A DNA stretch of 64,000 nt, from assembly GCF_900109145.1 (NCBI RefSeq), contig NZ_FNYY01000014.1:62001-126000 (forward strand), written 5' to 3'. Positions 8,488-15,781 of this stretch are shown piece by piece. Position numbers and translations under genes: made by a program. The stretch comes from Marinovum algicola (GTDB lineage Bacteria; Pseudomonadota; Alphaproteobacteria; Rhodobacterales; Rhodobacteraceae). Numbering within the stretch: the stretch's first letter is position 1; every line of letters starts with the position of its first letter. The notes below the pieces were generated by a model. The model made no database searches and was not told where the DNA came from. It saw nothing but the letters and a program-made list of their open reading frames with translations.

Positions 8488-8943
8488 TCAGGCCTTGGTG
8501 TATTTGATGTCGACCTCGTCGATGGCCTTGACGTTGCCTGCGGATTTGCCCTGCGGATCGAACGCGGCCGACAGATAGGCGTCGGCGATGTCCTTGGCCA
8601 GTTCCGCGCCGATCACCCGCGCGCCCATGGTGATGATCTGGGCGTTGTTCGAGGTCGCGGCCTTGGCGGCGGAATAGGTGTCGTGGCACTGGGCGGCGCG
8701 GATGCCGGGCACCTTGTTGGCGGCCAGGCAGACGCCGATGCCGGTGCCGCAACACAGGATGGCGCGATCAAATTCGCCGGCCAGCACGGCCGAGGCCACG
8801 CGGTCAGAGAGATTGGCGTAAAAGGCGTCGGGGCCTTCGGCGGTGCGCGAGATCTCGGCAACCTCGTGGCGATCCTTCAGGTGCTCGGCGAGGATCCGGG
8901 CCAGGCTTTCGCCGGCGCTGTCGCCTGCAATGGCAATTTTCAT
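8488..8943 (-). CDS. eryI: D-erythrulose-4-phosphate isomerase (RpiB homologue, EryI)
   Basis: 151-residue RpiB/LacAB-family isomerase. The catalytic loop is [16 protein letters not shown] with cysteines 64-65, and the N-terminal phosphate loop is [10 protein letters not shown]. In Brucella the homologue in the erythritol locus makes D-erythrose 4-phosphate from D-erythrulose 4-phosphate. The assignment to EryI rather than a ribose-phosphate isomerase rests on the neighbours: it directly follows a TIM-like gene and a DeoR gene in a locus that also holds eryABCD and an importer. An 18-nt gap separates it from eryH. Confidence 0.87.
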   Translation of the reverse strand: MKIAIAGDSAGESLARILAEHLKDRHEVAEISRTAEGPDAFYANLSDRVASAVLAGEFDRAILCCGTGIGVCLAANKVPGIRAAQCHDTYSAAKAATSNNAQIITMGARVIGAELAKDIADAYLSAAFDPQGKSAGNVKAIDEVDIKYTKA

Positions 8944-8961
8944 GGCGGTGTCTCCTTCGGG

Positions 8962-9729
8962 TCAGAGGGTTGCGGCGCAGCGGGTCAGGATGTCGAGATA
9001 ACCGTCGACGCTCCAGGCCGCGCGCCCGATGAACAGCCCGTCGATATGCGGGCATTGGATGAGATCCCGGCAATTGGCAGGGTTGACCGAACCGCCGTAG
9101 AGGCAGGGCAGGCGGCGGCCCAGAATGTCCCCGGCCACGGCAATGATTTCGGCCTGGCGGGCATCGGCATAATCCGAGGTGGCCGGGATGCCGTGTTCGC
9201 CGATGGCCCAGACCGGTTCGTAGGCCAGCAGGATCTCGGCGTCTTTCTGGCTGGCGTCGAGCTTGCCGAGCGCGCCGTGCAGCTGCGCCGCAAGCACCTC
9301 TTGCGCGCGGCCGCCTTCGCGGTCCTCCAGGGTCTCGCCGATGCAGATCAGCGGAACGAGCCCGTGGCGCAACGCGGCCTGCGTCTTGCGACCGACGGTT
9401 TCGTCGGTCTCGCCGAAATGGGTCCGGCGCTCGGAATGGCCCAGTTCGACGATGTCGAGGCCGCAATCGGTCAGCATCCCGGGCGAGATCTCGCCGGTCC
9501 AGGCGCCGTGATCGGCCCAATGCATGTTCTGGGCGCCGACCTTGACCGAGCTGTCGGCGAGGAGTTGCGCCACCTCGCGCACGGCGGTGAAGGGCGGGAT
9601 CACGAAGCGCTGGATGCGGCTGTCGCGAGCGGCATCGGCCGCCGCCAACGCGGTGGCGAAGTGCCGCGCCTCGGCCAGCGTCTTGTTCATCTTCCAGCTG
9701 GTGCCGATCCAGACCTGCGGCCGGGTCAT
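8962..9729 (-). CDS. eryH: L-erythrulose-1-phosphate isomerase (triosephosphate isomerase homologue, EryH)
   Basis: 255-residue TIM-barrel enzyme of the triosephosphate isomerase family. Catalytic residues are present: Lys in SWKMNKT, His in ELGHSERR and Glu in AYEPVWAIG, plus the phosphate loop LYGGSVNP. In Brucella and Rhizobium the homologue TpiA2/EryH acts on tetrulose phosphates in erythritol breakdown. The start overlaps the DeoR regulator stop by 4 nt. A housekeeping TPI would normally not sit here, so the ery function is favoured by context. Confidence 0.87.
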   Translation of the reverse strand: MTRPQVWIGTSWKMNKTLAEARHFATALAAADAARDSRIQRFVIPPFTAVREVAQLLADSSVKVGAQNMHWADHGAWTGEISPGMLTDCGLDIVELGHSERRTHFGETDETVGRKTQAALRHGLVPLICIGETLEDREGGRAQEVLAAQLHGALGKLDASQKDAEILLAYEPVWAIGEHGIPATSDYADARQAEIIAVAGDILGRRLPCLYGGSVNPANCRDLIQCPHIDGLFIGRAAWSVDGYLDILTRCAATL

Positions 9730-10505
9730 CCCTCGGCCTCCTGGGCGTCGGCCAGGGTCAGGCGCACGCCGGCCTCCTGCATCGCGGCCAGGTGTTCGCC
9801 GGCGGGCTGACTGTCGGTGATGATGTGATCGAACTCGCGCAGCTCGGCCAGATGATGCAGGGCGGCGCGACCGAACCGGGCATGATTGACCAGCAGCACC
9901 CGGGTGGCGCCCTGATCGATCATCGCCCGCTTGGTGCGCACCACGCTGTCATCCATGTGAAACACCTCCAGCCCGGAGACCGCCGGAGAGGAGATGAAGG
10001 CGATATCGGCGCGCAGGCGGGTCAGCGCATCCTCGGTCACCTTGCCGAGATAGGCGTTGAACTTGGCGGAATAGATCCCGCCAAGCGCGATCAGGGTGAT
10101 GCCGGCCTCGGTCCTGAGCGCCTCGATCACGGCGGCGTTGTTGGTGATCACCGTCAGGGGGCGTTTGCCGGCCAGCATCTGCCCGAGGGTGGCGGCCATG
10201 GAGCCGTCATTGATCATCACGCTCATGCCCGGCTCGATCAGCTCCAGCGCTGCCTGGGCCATCGCGGTCTTGGCCGCGCTGTCCTGGCGTTCGCGAAAGC
10301 GGAAATCGCTTTCGAACTGAAGGCCGGAGCGGATCGTCGCGCCGCCGCGGATCTTGCGCAGGAAGCCGGCCGCCTCGAGGTCGTCGAGATCCCGGTGGGC
10401 GGTCATCCGCGAGACCGAATAGCGGTCGCACAGCGCGTCGAGATCGACTTCGCCCTCCGCGATCAGCAGATCCATGATTGCCTTTTGCCGGTCGTCTCGC
10501 TTCAT
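9726..10505 (-). CDS. DeoR family transcriptional regulator of the eryHI operon
   Basis: 259 residues. An N-terminal DeoR helix-turn-helix (QKAIMDLLIAEGEVDLDALC, then YSVSRMTAHRDL) is followed by the phosphosugar-sensing DeoRC domain, with IMINDGS-like and NAYLGK-like segments. The start at 10505 follows a strong CAGGAGGAC Shine-Dalgarno; the in-frame ATG at 10553 has none and would run into the operator. First gene of a regulator-eryH-eryI operon, an arrangement known from rhizobial erythritol loci. It probably represses this operon, and perhaps the divergent transaldolase, until a sugar phosphate binds. Confidence 0.87.
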   Translation of the reverse strand: MKRDDRQKAIMDLLIAEGEVDLDALCDRYSVSRMTAHRDLDDLEAAGFLRKIRGGATIRSGLQFESDFRFRERQDSAAKTAMAQAALELIEPGMSVMINDGSMAATLGQMLAGKRPLTVITNNAAVIEALRTEAGITLIALGGIYSAKFNAYLGKVTEDALTRLRADIAFISSPAVSGLEVFHMDDSVVRTKRAMIDQGATRVLLVNHARFGRAALHHLAELREFDHIITDSQPAGEHLAAMQEAGVRLTLADAQEAEG

Positions 10506-10820
10506 CGCCTGTCCTCCTGTTTGTAACATGGCATGTATCGCAATATCAGTCAAGAATGTGATTTTGTGATATTGTGTTGCGACGTTTGGAGTGGTCCGCT
10601 ATCCATCCCCCAGCTCAGGAGGAGCGCCATGCCCAAAGATTCGCTGCCCCGGCACGTTGCCGCCAAACCCGCGCAGGGCCCGGTATGTCGCCAGCGAGCC
10701 GGACGTGATCGGGTTCACCGGTTTTGGCGCCTCCGGGTCGGGTGAGCCCGCCGCGGCCCGTCACCGACCCTCCGTCACCATCACCCCGGGCCTGCCGGCC
10801 CGACAGCAGGAGACTGAACC
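10506..10820. promoter_or_regulatory. Divergent control region with DeoR-type operator repeats
   Basis: 315 nt lie between the DeoR gene and the transaldolase gene. An inverted pair CGCAATATCA (10539-10548) and TGATATTGTG (10567-10576) overlaps three 8-bp direct repeats beginning TGTG at 10557, 10565 and 10573. Clustered repeats of this kind fit DeoR-family binding. A 38-codon frame with a good Shine-Dalgarno (AGGAGG) starts at 10629 and ends at 10745. It resembles nothing I know and may be a leader or a gene remnant. The rest shows nothing clear. Confidence 0.45.
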
Positions 10821-11474
10821 ATGAAATTCTTTGTCGATACCGCCATCACCAGTGAAATCAAGGAGTTGAACGACTACGGGCTGCTCGACGGGGTGACCAC
10901 CAACCCCTCGCTGATTGCCAAGTCGGGCCGCGACTTCAAGGAGGTGATCGCCGAGATCTGCGCATTGGTCGATGGCCCGGTGTCGGCCGAAGTGGCGGCG
11001 ATGGATTACGACGGCATGGTGGCCGAGGGCGAACACCTGTCGAAGATCGCCGACAACGTGGTGATCAAGCTGCCGCTGACGCTGGACGGGCTGAAGGCCT
11101 GCCGGCATTTCGCCGCCGGGGGGATCCGCACCAATGTCACCCTGTGCTTTGCCGCCAATCAGGCGTTGCTGGCGGCCAAGGCGGGGGCGACCTATATCTC
11201 GCCTTTCGTCGGGCGTCTGGACGATCTGAACATCGACGGCATGGCGCTGATCCGCGAGATCCGTGCGATTTTCGACACCTACGGTTTCGAGACGCAGATC
11301 CTCGCCGCCTCGATCCGGTCCCCCAACCACGTGAAGGACGCGGCCCTCGCCGGCGCCGATGTGGCGACCATCCCGGCCTCGGTGATCAAGGGCCTGGCAA
11401 GTCACGCGCTGACCGACAAGGGCCTCGACCAGTTCGCCAGGGACTGGGCGGAAACCGGGCAGTCGATCCTCTGA
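10821..11474 (+). CDS. Transaldolase (TalC/FSA subfamily)
   Basis: 217-residue class I aldolase, short form. The Schiff-base lysine is Lys83 in VVIKLPLT. Two positions separate true transaldolases from fructose-6-phosphate aldolases in this subfamily. Here they are Glu57 (SAEVAAM) and Phe129 ([10 protein letters not shown]), both transaldolase-like, where FSA has Gln and Tyr. Transaldolase uses D-erythrose 4-phosphate, the end product of the surrounding pathway, giving sedoheptulose 7-phosphate and glyceraldehyde 3-phosphate. It is divergent from the DeoR-eryHI operon and convergent with eryD, so it may be controlled by the same DeoR protein. Confidence 0.87.
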   Translation: MKFFVDTAITSEIKELNDYGLLDGVTTNPSLIAKSGRDFKEVIAEICALVDGPVSAEVAAMDYDGMVAEGEHLSKIADNVVIKLPLTLDGLKACRHFAAGGIRTNVTLCFAANQALLAAKAGATYISPFVGRLDDLNIDGMALIREIRAIFDTYGFETQILAASIRSPNHVKDAALAGADVATIPASVIKGLASHALTDKGLDQFARDWAETGQSIL

Positions 11475-11495
11475 CCGGCCGGCGGCCGGGGCCCC

Positions 11496-12470
11496 TCAGC
11501 GGGTTCTGGCCGGTGCCTCGTCCAACAGCGCGCGGGCGGTGCGTTCGTCTGTAATCAAGCCGGAGAGCCGCCCGCTTTTCAGCACCGCGCGCAGCGGCTC
11601 GCGCTTTTCGGGGCCGCCGGCAAGCGCGATGATGCGGTCGTCGCGGCCATCGCCGAGCGAGACCGCCAGGGTTCGCGACGTCAGCGGCGTTTCCAGCGCG
11701 GTGCCGTCGGCATCGAAGAAATGGCCCAGCATCTCGCCGACGCCGCCGGCCCGGGAAATCGCCTCTATTTCCGATTGTTCGATCATGCCGGAGGCCACCA
11801 GCTGGGTTTCGGCCTCGACCGTGCCGACGCCGACGATCTTGAGCGGCGCGGTCTCGGCCATCTGGAAAACTTCGGCGACGCCGCGTTGCGACAGCAGCAC
11901 TTCGCGGTCCTCGGTGGTGTTGGCAAAGAAGGGCACCGGCATCACATAGGCCCGCGCGCCGGTCTTTTCCGCCAGCAGATGCATCACGTCATGCGGGTTG
12001 GCGGCGAAATTCCGCGTCAGCCCGCCCAGCAGCGACACAAAGCTCAACCCGGTGGTGGCAAACCGCGGCATGGCGCGGACCGCCTCGGCCAGGGTCCGGC
12101 CATGGCCGATGCCGATGGTCATCTCTTCGCCGCTTTCCAACCAGCGCCGGAGCCGCGAGGCGCCGGCCAGGCCCAGCGCCCGCAGCGGCAGCCCATCTTC
12201 CTCCAGGTCGGGGGCCACCTCGCAGGTGTCGAGCCCGTAACGGGCACAGAGTGCCTGTTCCAGCTCGATGCATTCGATGATGTCGCCTTCGATCGAGACC
12301 TTGATGGCGCCCTCGGCGACCGCGCGCTGGATCAGCCGGTGCGCCTTGACGGACGGGACGCCGAGCCGTTTCGCCACCTCGGATTGCCGCAGCCCGCCGA
12401 CGTAGTGCAGCCAGGCGGCGCGAATTGCCAGGGAATGTTCGGCATCTCCCGAAGCGCGGTCCTTTGCCAT
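11496..12470 (-). CDS. eryD: Erythritol catabolism regulator EryD (SorC family)
   Basis: 324 residues. An N-terminal helix-turn-helix (about 26-52, LRQSEVAKRLGVPSVKAHRL) is followed by the SorC sugar-binding domain (about 65-315) with IGIGHGRTL, MPVPFFANTTEDR and RAGGVGEMLGHFFD. In Brucella EryD represses the ery operon and erythritol relieves this. The effector domain is clearly homologous to the C-terminal part of the importer ATPase at 18394-20712, from EryD residue about 70 to the end. It lies 166 nt after ribH on the same strand and ends 21 nt from the convergent transaldolase gene. Confidence 0.9.
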   Translation of the reverse strand: MAKDRASGDAEHSLAIRAAWLHYVGGLRQSEVAKRLGVPSVKAHRLIQRAVAEGAIKVSIEGDIIECIELEQALCARYGLDTCEVAPDLEEDGLPLRALGLAGASRLRRWLESGEEMTIGIGHGRTLAEAVRAMPRFATTGLSFVSLLGGLTRNFAANPHDVMHLLAEKTGARAYVMPVPFFANTTEDREVLLSQRGVAEVFQMAETAPLKIVGVGTVEAETQLVASGMIEQSEIEAISRAGGVGEMLGHFFDADGTALETPLTSRTLAVSLGDGRDDRIIALAGGPEKREPLRAVLKSGRLSGLITDERTARALLDEAPARTR

Positions 12471-12636
12471 GTCACTTCCTCCGTTCCGCTACGCGCATCG
12501 CAGCTTCACCATGATGCCTGCCAGCGCGGTTTCGTCCAGAGGCAGGGGCCGCCCGCCCGGCACCCTGTGCCCGCCGCGCCGCGCCCCGGCCGCAGCGGAG
12601 ATCGGGGGCAAGGCGGCAGGCGGGCGGCGGCATGGC

Positions 12637-13074
12637 TCAGACCTCCAGCGCCGCGATCATGCGTACCGCCTCGGCGGCCTCTTCGCCCTTCTTGACGAAA
12701 TGGTCGCGGAAAAACCCGACATGCTCGGCCGTCGGCTGGAAATGATGCGGCGTGAGCGAGACCGAGAAGGTCGGCACACCGGTCCGCAACTGCGCGCGCA
12801 TCAGCCCGTCGACCACCGTTTGTGCCACGAAGTCATGGCGGTAGATACCGCCATCGACCACCAGCGCGGCGCAGACGATGGCGTCATATTTGCCGCCTTG
12901 GCCCAGTTTCTGCGCCAGCAGCGGCATTTCGAAGGCACCGGGCACGTCGAAAGACGTGACCTCGGCCGCCATGCCGGTGGCGGCAAGGCGGGTTTGGAAG
13001 CCGGCCAGCGCCTGGTCGACGATTTCGGCGTGCCAGCGGGCCTTGATGAAGGCGATGTTCAGTGTGTCGGTCAT
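12637..13074 (-). CDS. ribH: 6,7-dimethyl-8-ribityllumazine synthase (RibH2-like)
   Basis: 145 residues. Lumazine synthase condenses 5-amino-6-ribitylaminouracil with 3,4-dihydroxy-2-butanone 4-phosphate in riboflavin synthesis. Typical segments are visible: FDVPGAFEMPLLAQKL, ALVVDGGIYRHDFVAQTVVDGLM (written here as a region, about residues 70-92) and TEHVGF-like substrate contacts. The IYRHDFVAQ form resembles the second, type II lumazine synthases of Brucella and rhizobia. An FMN riboswitch precedes it. Its place inside an erythritol operon, between eryC and eryD, is odd; its substrate is itself a deoxy-tetrulose phosphate. Confidence 0.9.
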   Translation of the reverse strand: MTDTLNIAFIKARWHAEIVDQALAGFQTRLAATGMAAEVTSFDVPGAFEMPLLAQKLGQGGKYDAIVCAALVVDGGIYRHDFVAQTVVDGLMRAQLRTGVPTFSVSLTPHHFQPTAEHVGFFRDHFVKKGEEAAEAVRMIAALEV

Positions 13075-13148
13075 GGAACCATCCTTTGCGTTTCAAAAGT
13101 GGCCCCAAGGCGATGCCAGCCGCACGGGCGCAGGGCACCCGACGGCTG

Positions 13149-13283
13149 GTTCTCTTCCATCCGGACTTTGACCGTCGGCTCCGGAATTCCACCGGTATCT
13201 GCTGACCCTTGCGGGACTGACCCGAAAGGCGCTCGCGGGCTATGACCGCCGGTGGGGAATTTCACCCCGCCCTGAGAACGCGA
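13149..13283 (-). ncRNA. FMN riboswitch (RFN element) upstream of ribH
   Basis: Read on the minus strand, the conserved RFN blocks occur in order: TTCTCAGGGCGGGGTGAAA, TTCCCCACCGGCGGT, AGCCCGCGAGCG, GATACCGGTGGAATTCCGG, then GAGCCGACGGTCAAAGTCC and GGATGGAAGAGAA. The match to the six-helix junction consensus is close to complete. After it, 13116-13149 can form a stem (CCAGCCG with CGGCTGG), which is probably part of the expression platform. No U-rich terminator follows, so control may be at translation. It begins 52 nt after the eryC stop. Confidence 0.96.
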
Positions 13284-13335
13284 ACCACATGACCGCAATT
13301 GCCGCGAAAGGCAAGCCTGTGTCATCCGGGCGGCC

Positions 13336-14268
13336 TCAGACATTCAGGTCATCGGCCCCGCTGTCGATATGCGGCGCCCAGAAGGCGACGCTTTCGGCGA
13401 TCTGCGCGATCACCTGCCGGTCATCGGGCTCGCGCTCCTTGAAGGAGAGTTCGAGGCAGATCTCGTTGTCGACCGCGCCTCCCTCGGCAAAAGCTGTCAG
13501 CAGCGGTTCCGGCTGGATCGCGCCCTCGGCATTGTAGCGGGCGGTAAAGGGGCGGTGGCCCGACTTGTCCCGCATCGATTGCTTGATATGGATGATCGGG
13601 CTGACCCGGGGCACCGCGCGGGCCCAGGCATAGGGATCGGTGTCGTCGGGGTTGGGGCTGGTGACATCGCCATGGTCGATATCGGCCATCATCCACATCG
13701 GCACCGCCATGTTTGCCGCCGTCAGCCGGTCCTGCAATTTCATGCATTCGGCGATGGTTTCGCCAAATTCGCGGCCCAGGCTCATCGGCTCCCAGAACAC
13801 ATGGCCGAGCCCGGCGGCCTTGGCGTGATCGGCCACCTCGGCCCAGCAGTCCAGGGCGATCTTGAGCAGCTCTTCGCGGCGCTCGGCATCGTCGTAATCG
13901 CGGTAGGTGAAGATCGCGAATTGCGTGCCGACCGAGCTTCCGCCGAGATCTCCGATGATATCGGCAAAGGTCTTGAACCAGTCGACGTAATAGCGCCGCA
14001 CGTCGCGATCGGGGTGGCCGAAGTGATTGAGCCGCCCGTAAGGCCCGGTCATGCCCGAGGTCACCCGCGCGCCGGTGCGCCGCAGCGCCGCGCCCATGTC
14101 GCGGGTCAGGCGGCGGATCACCGGGGCAGGCCAGGACGGGTTGATGAATTCATGGGTCAGCTGGATGTCGCGAATGCGGATGTCGCGGGCGATGGCGTCG
14201 ATCAGGTCGTCCGGTTCGGCAAAGCGGTTGACCAGCGGATTGGTGTTGAGCGAAAGCGTCAGCGTCAT
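13336..14268 (-). CDS. eryC: Erythrulose-phosphate 3-epimerase EryC (xylose isomerase superfamily)
   Basis: 310 residues, TIM-barrel sugar-phosphate isomerase/epimerase fold. In Brucella, EryC was first called a dehydrogenase and then shown to interconvert D- and L-tetrulose phosphates. Visible barrel segments include QLTHEFINPSWP, GPYGRLNHFGHPD, FWEPMSLGREF and the metal-site region MADIDHGD. The start at 14268 lies 1 nt after the eryB stop; an upstream ATG would overlap eryB by 13 codons and is not needed. Third gene of eryABC. Confidence 0.9.
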   Translation of the reverse strand: MTLTLSLNTNPLVNRFAEPDDLIDAIARDIRIRDIQLTHEFINPSWPAPVIRRLTRDMGAALRRTGARVTSGMTGPYGRLNHFGHPDRDVRRYYVDWFKTFADIIGDLGGSSVGTQFAIFTYRDYDDAERREELLKIALDCWAEVADHAKAAGLGHVFWEPMSLGREFGETIAECMKLQDRLTAANMAVPMWMMADIDHGDVTSPNPDDTDPYAWARAVPRVSPIIHIKQSMRDKSGHRPFTARYNAEGAIQPEPLLTAFAEGGAVDNEICLELSFKEREPDDRQVIAQIAESVAFWAPHIDSGADDLNV

Positions 14269-14269
14269 G

Positions 14270-15778
14270 TCATGCCGCCTCGCGCTGGGCTTCGAACCAC
14301 TTGGCAAAGGCCGCCTGTTCGTCCGCGCTCAGATGCAGCCGGTGCTTGGTGCGCCGCCAGAGGATGTCCTCGGCGGTCTGCGCCCATTCATGCGCCACCA
14401 GATAGGCGACCTCGGCCTCGTAGAGATGGCCGCCGAAGTGCCGGCCCAGCCCGTCGAGTGCGCGGGCCTCGCCGACGATCCCGGCCACCCGCGTGCCGTA
14501 GAGCCGGCCGTAGTGCTGCCGCAGACCGCGCGGCATCCACGGGTAATCGCGTTTCATCCTGTCGCGGAAACTCTCGTAATCCGCGGCCTCGATGTCGCCG
14601 CCGGGCAGGGGGGCCGCTTCGGTCCAGTCGCCGCCCATCTGCGGAAAGTACTTGCCGATCCTGTGCAAGCCGCGCTCTGCCAGCTCGCGGAAGGTGGTGA
14701 TCTTGCCGCCGAAGATGTTCAAAAGCGGCGCGCCGCCGGTCTCGTCGATGTCGAAGACATAATCGCGGGTCACCGCCGAGGGGTTGCCCCGGCCATCGTC
14801 GAACAGCGGCCGCACGCCGGAGAAGGTGGTGAGCACGTCGTCGCGGGTCAGCTGCTCCTTGAAGTAGCGGTTCACCGCGTCGATCAGATATTGCACCTCG
14901 GTCTCGTCGGCCTGCACATCCTCGGCGCGGCCATCATAGGCGATGTCGGTGGTGCCGATCAGCGCCTTGTCGCGTTCATAGGGGTTGACGAAGATCACCC
15001 GCTTGTCGTGGTTCTGCACCAGATAGGCATTCTCGCCCTTCCAGAATTTCGGCACGATGATGTGGCTGCCCTTGACCAGCCGCACCTTTCGGGGCGAGTT
15101 CGATCCCGCCACCCGGGTCACCACGTCGGTGACCCAGGGGCCGGCGGCATTGACCAGCAGCCTGGCCTCGAACTCCCGCGTCTTGCCGGTGACCGTGTTC
15201 TGTGTTGTCACCCGCCAGCGGTTGCCCTCGCGCCGGGCCGAGGTGCAGGGCTGCCGGGTCAGCACCGTTGCCCCGCGTTCCGCCGCATCGACGGCGTTCA
15301 GCACCACAAGCCGGGCATCGTCGACCCAGCAGTCGGAATATTCGAAGCCGCGGCGGTACTGATCCTTGATCGCCGCGCCCTCGGGATCGCGGTGCAGGTC
15401 GAGCGTGCGGGTGCCGGGCAGTTTCCGGCGCCCGCCGAGGTGGTCGTAGAGAAACAGCCCCAGCCGCACCAGCCAGGCCGGGCGGTCCTGCGGGCTGTGT
15501 GGCAGGACGAAGCGCATCGGCCAGATGATATGCGGCGCGTTCTTCATCAGCACCTCGCGTTCGATCAGCGCCTCGCGCACCAGGCGGAACTCGAAATATT
15601 CCAGGTAGCGCAGCCCGCCATGCACCAGCTTGCCCGAGCGCGACGAGGTGCCCTGGCCCAGATCGTCCTTTTCGCAGAGCACGACGCTCAGCCCCCGGCC
15701 GGCGGCGTCCCGGGCGATCCCCGCGCCGTTGATGCCGCCGCCGATCACGAAGAGGTCGACTTTCTGGATATCGCTCAT
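14270..15778 (-). CDS. eryB: Erythritol-phosphate dehydrogenase EryB (GlpD family flavoprotein)
   Basis: 502 residues, homologous to aerobic glycerol-3-phosphate dehydrogenase. The FAD-binding Rossmann motif is at the N-terminus (FVIGGGINGAGIARDAAGRG, about residues 10-29), followed by GQGTSSRSGKLVHGGLRYLE, the family signature for the flavin site. The C-terminal domain is of the DAO_C type. It oxidises erythritol phosphate to erythrulose phosphate and feeds the respiratory chain at the membrane. It is 3 nt from eryA. The GlpD alternative is rejected because of the eryA and eryC neighbours. Confidence 0.9.
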   Translation of the reverse strand: MSDIQKVDLFVIGGGINGAGIARDAAGRGLSVVLCEKDDLGQGTSSRSGKLVHGGLRYLEYFEFRLVREALIEREVLMKNAPHIIWPMRFVLPHSPQDRPAWLVRLGLFLYDHLGGRRKLPGTRTLDLHRDPEGAAIKDQYRRGFEYSDCWVDDARLVVLNAVDAAERGATVLTRQPCTSARREGNRWRVTTQNTVTGKTREFEARLLVNAAGPWVTDVVTRVAGSNSPRKVRLVKGSHIIVPKFWKGENAYLVQNHDKRVIFVNPYERDKALIGTTDIAYDGRAEDVQADETEVQYLIDAVNRYFKEQLTRDDVLTTFSGVRPLFDDGRGNPSAVTRDYVFDIDETGGAPLLNIFGGKITTFRELAERGLHRIGKYFPQMGGDWTEAAPLPGGDIEAADYESFRDRMKRDYPWMPRGLRQHYGRLYGTRVAGIVGEARALDGLGRHFGGHLYEAEVAYLVAHEWAQTAEDILWRRTKHRLHLSADEQAAFAKWFEAQREAA

Positions 15779-15781
15779 GGT

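Noticed and set aside
8488-9729. Housekeeping rpiB and tpiA
   Set aside because: The pair follows a DeoR gene within a full ery locus, the known setting of eryH and eryI; housekeeping copies usually lie elsewhere.
10821-11474. Fructose-6-phosphate aldolase
   Set aside because: Glu57 and Phe129 are the transaldolase residues at the two positions that separate the activities.
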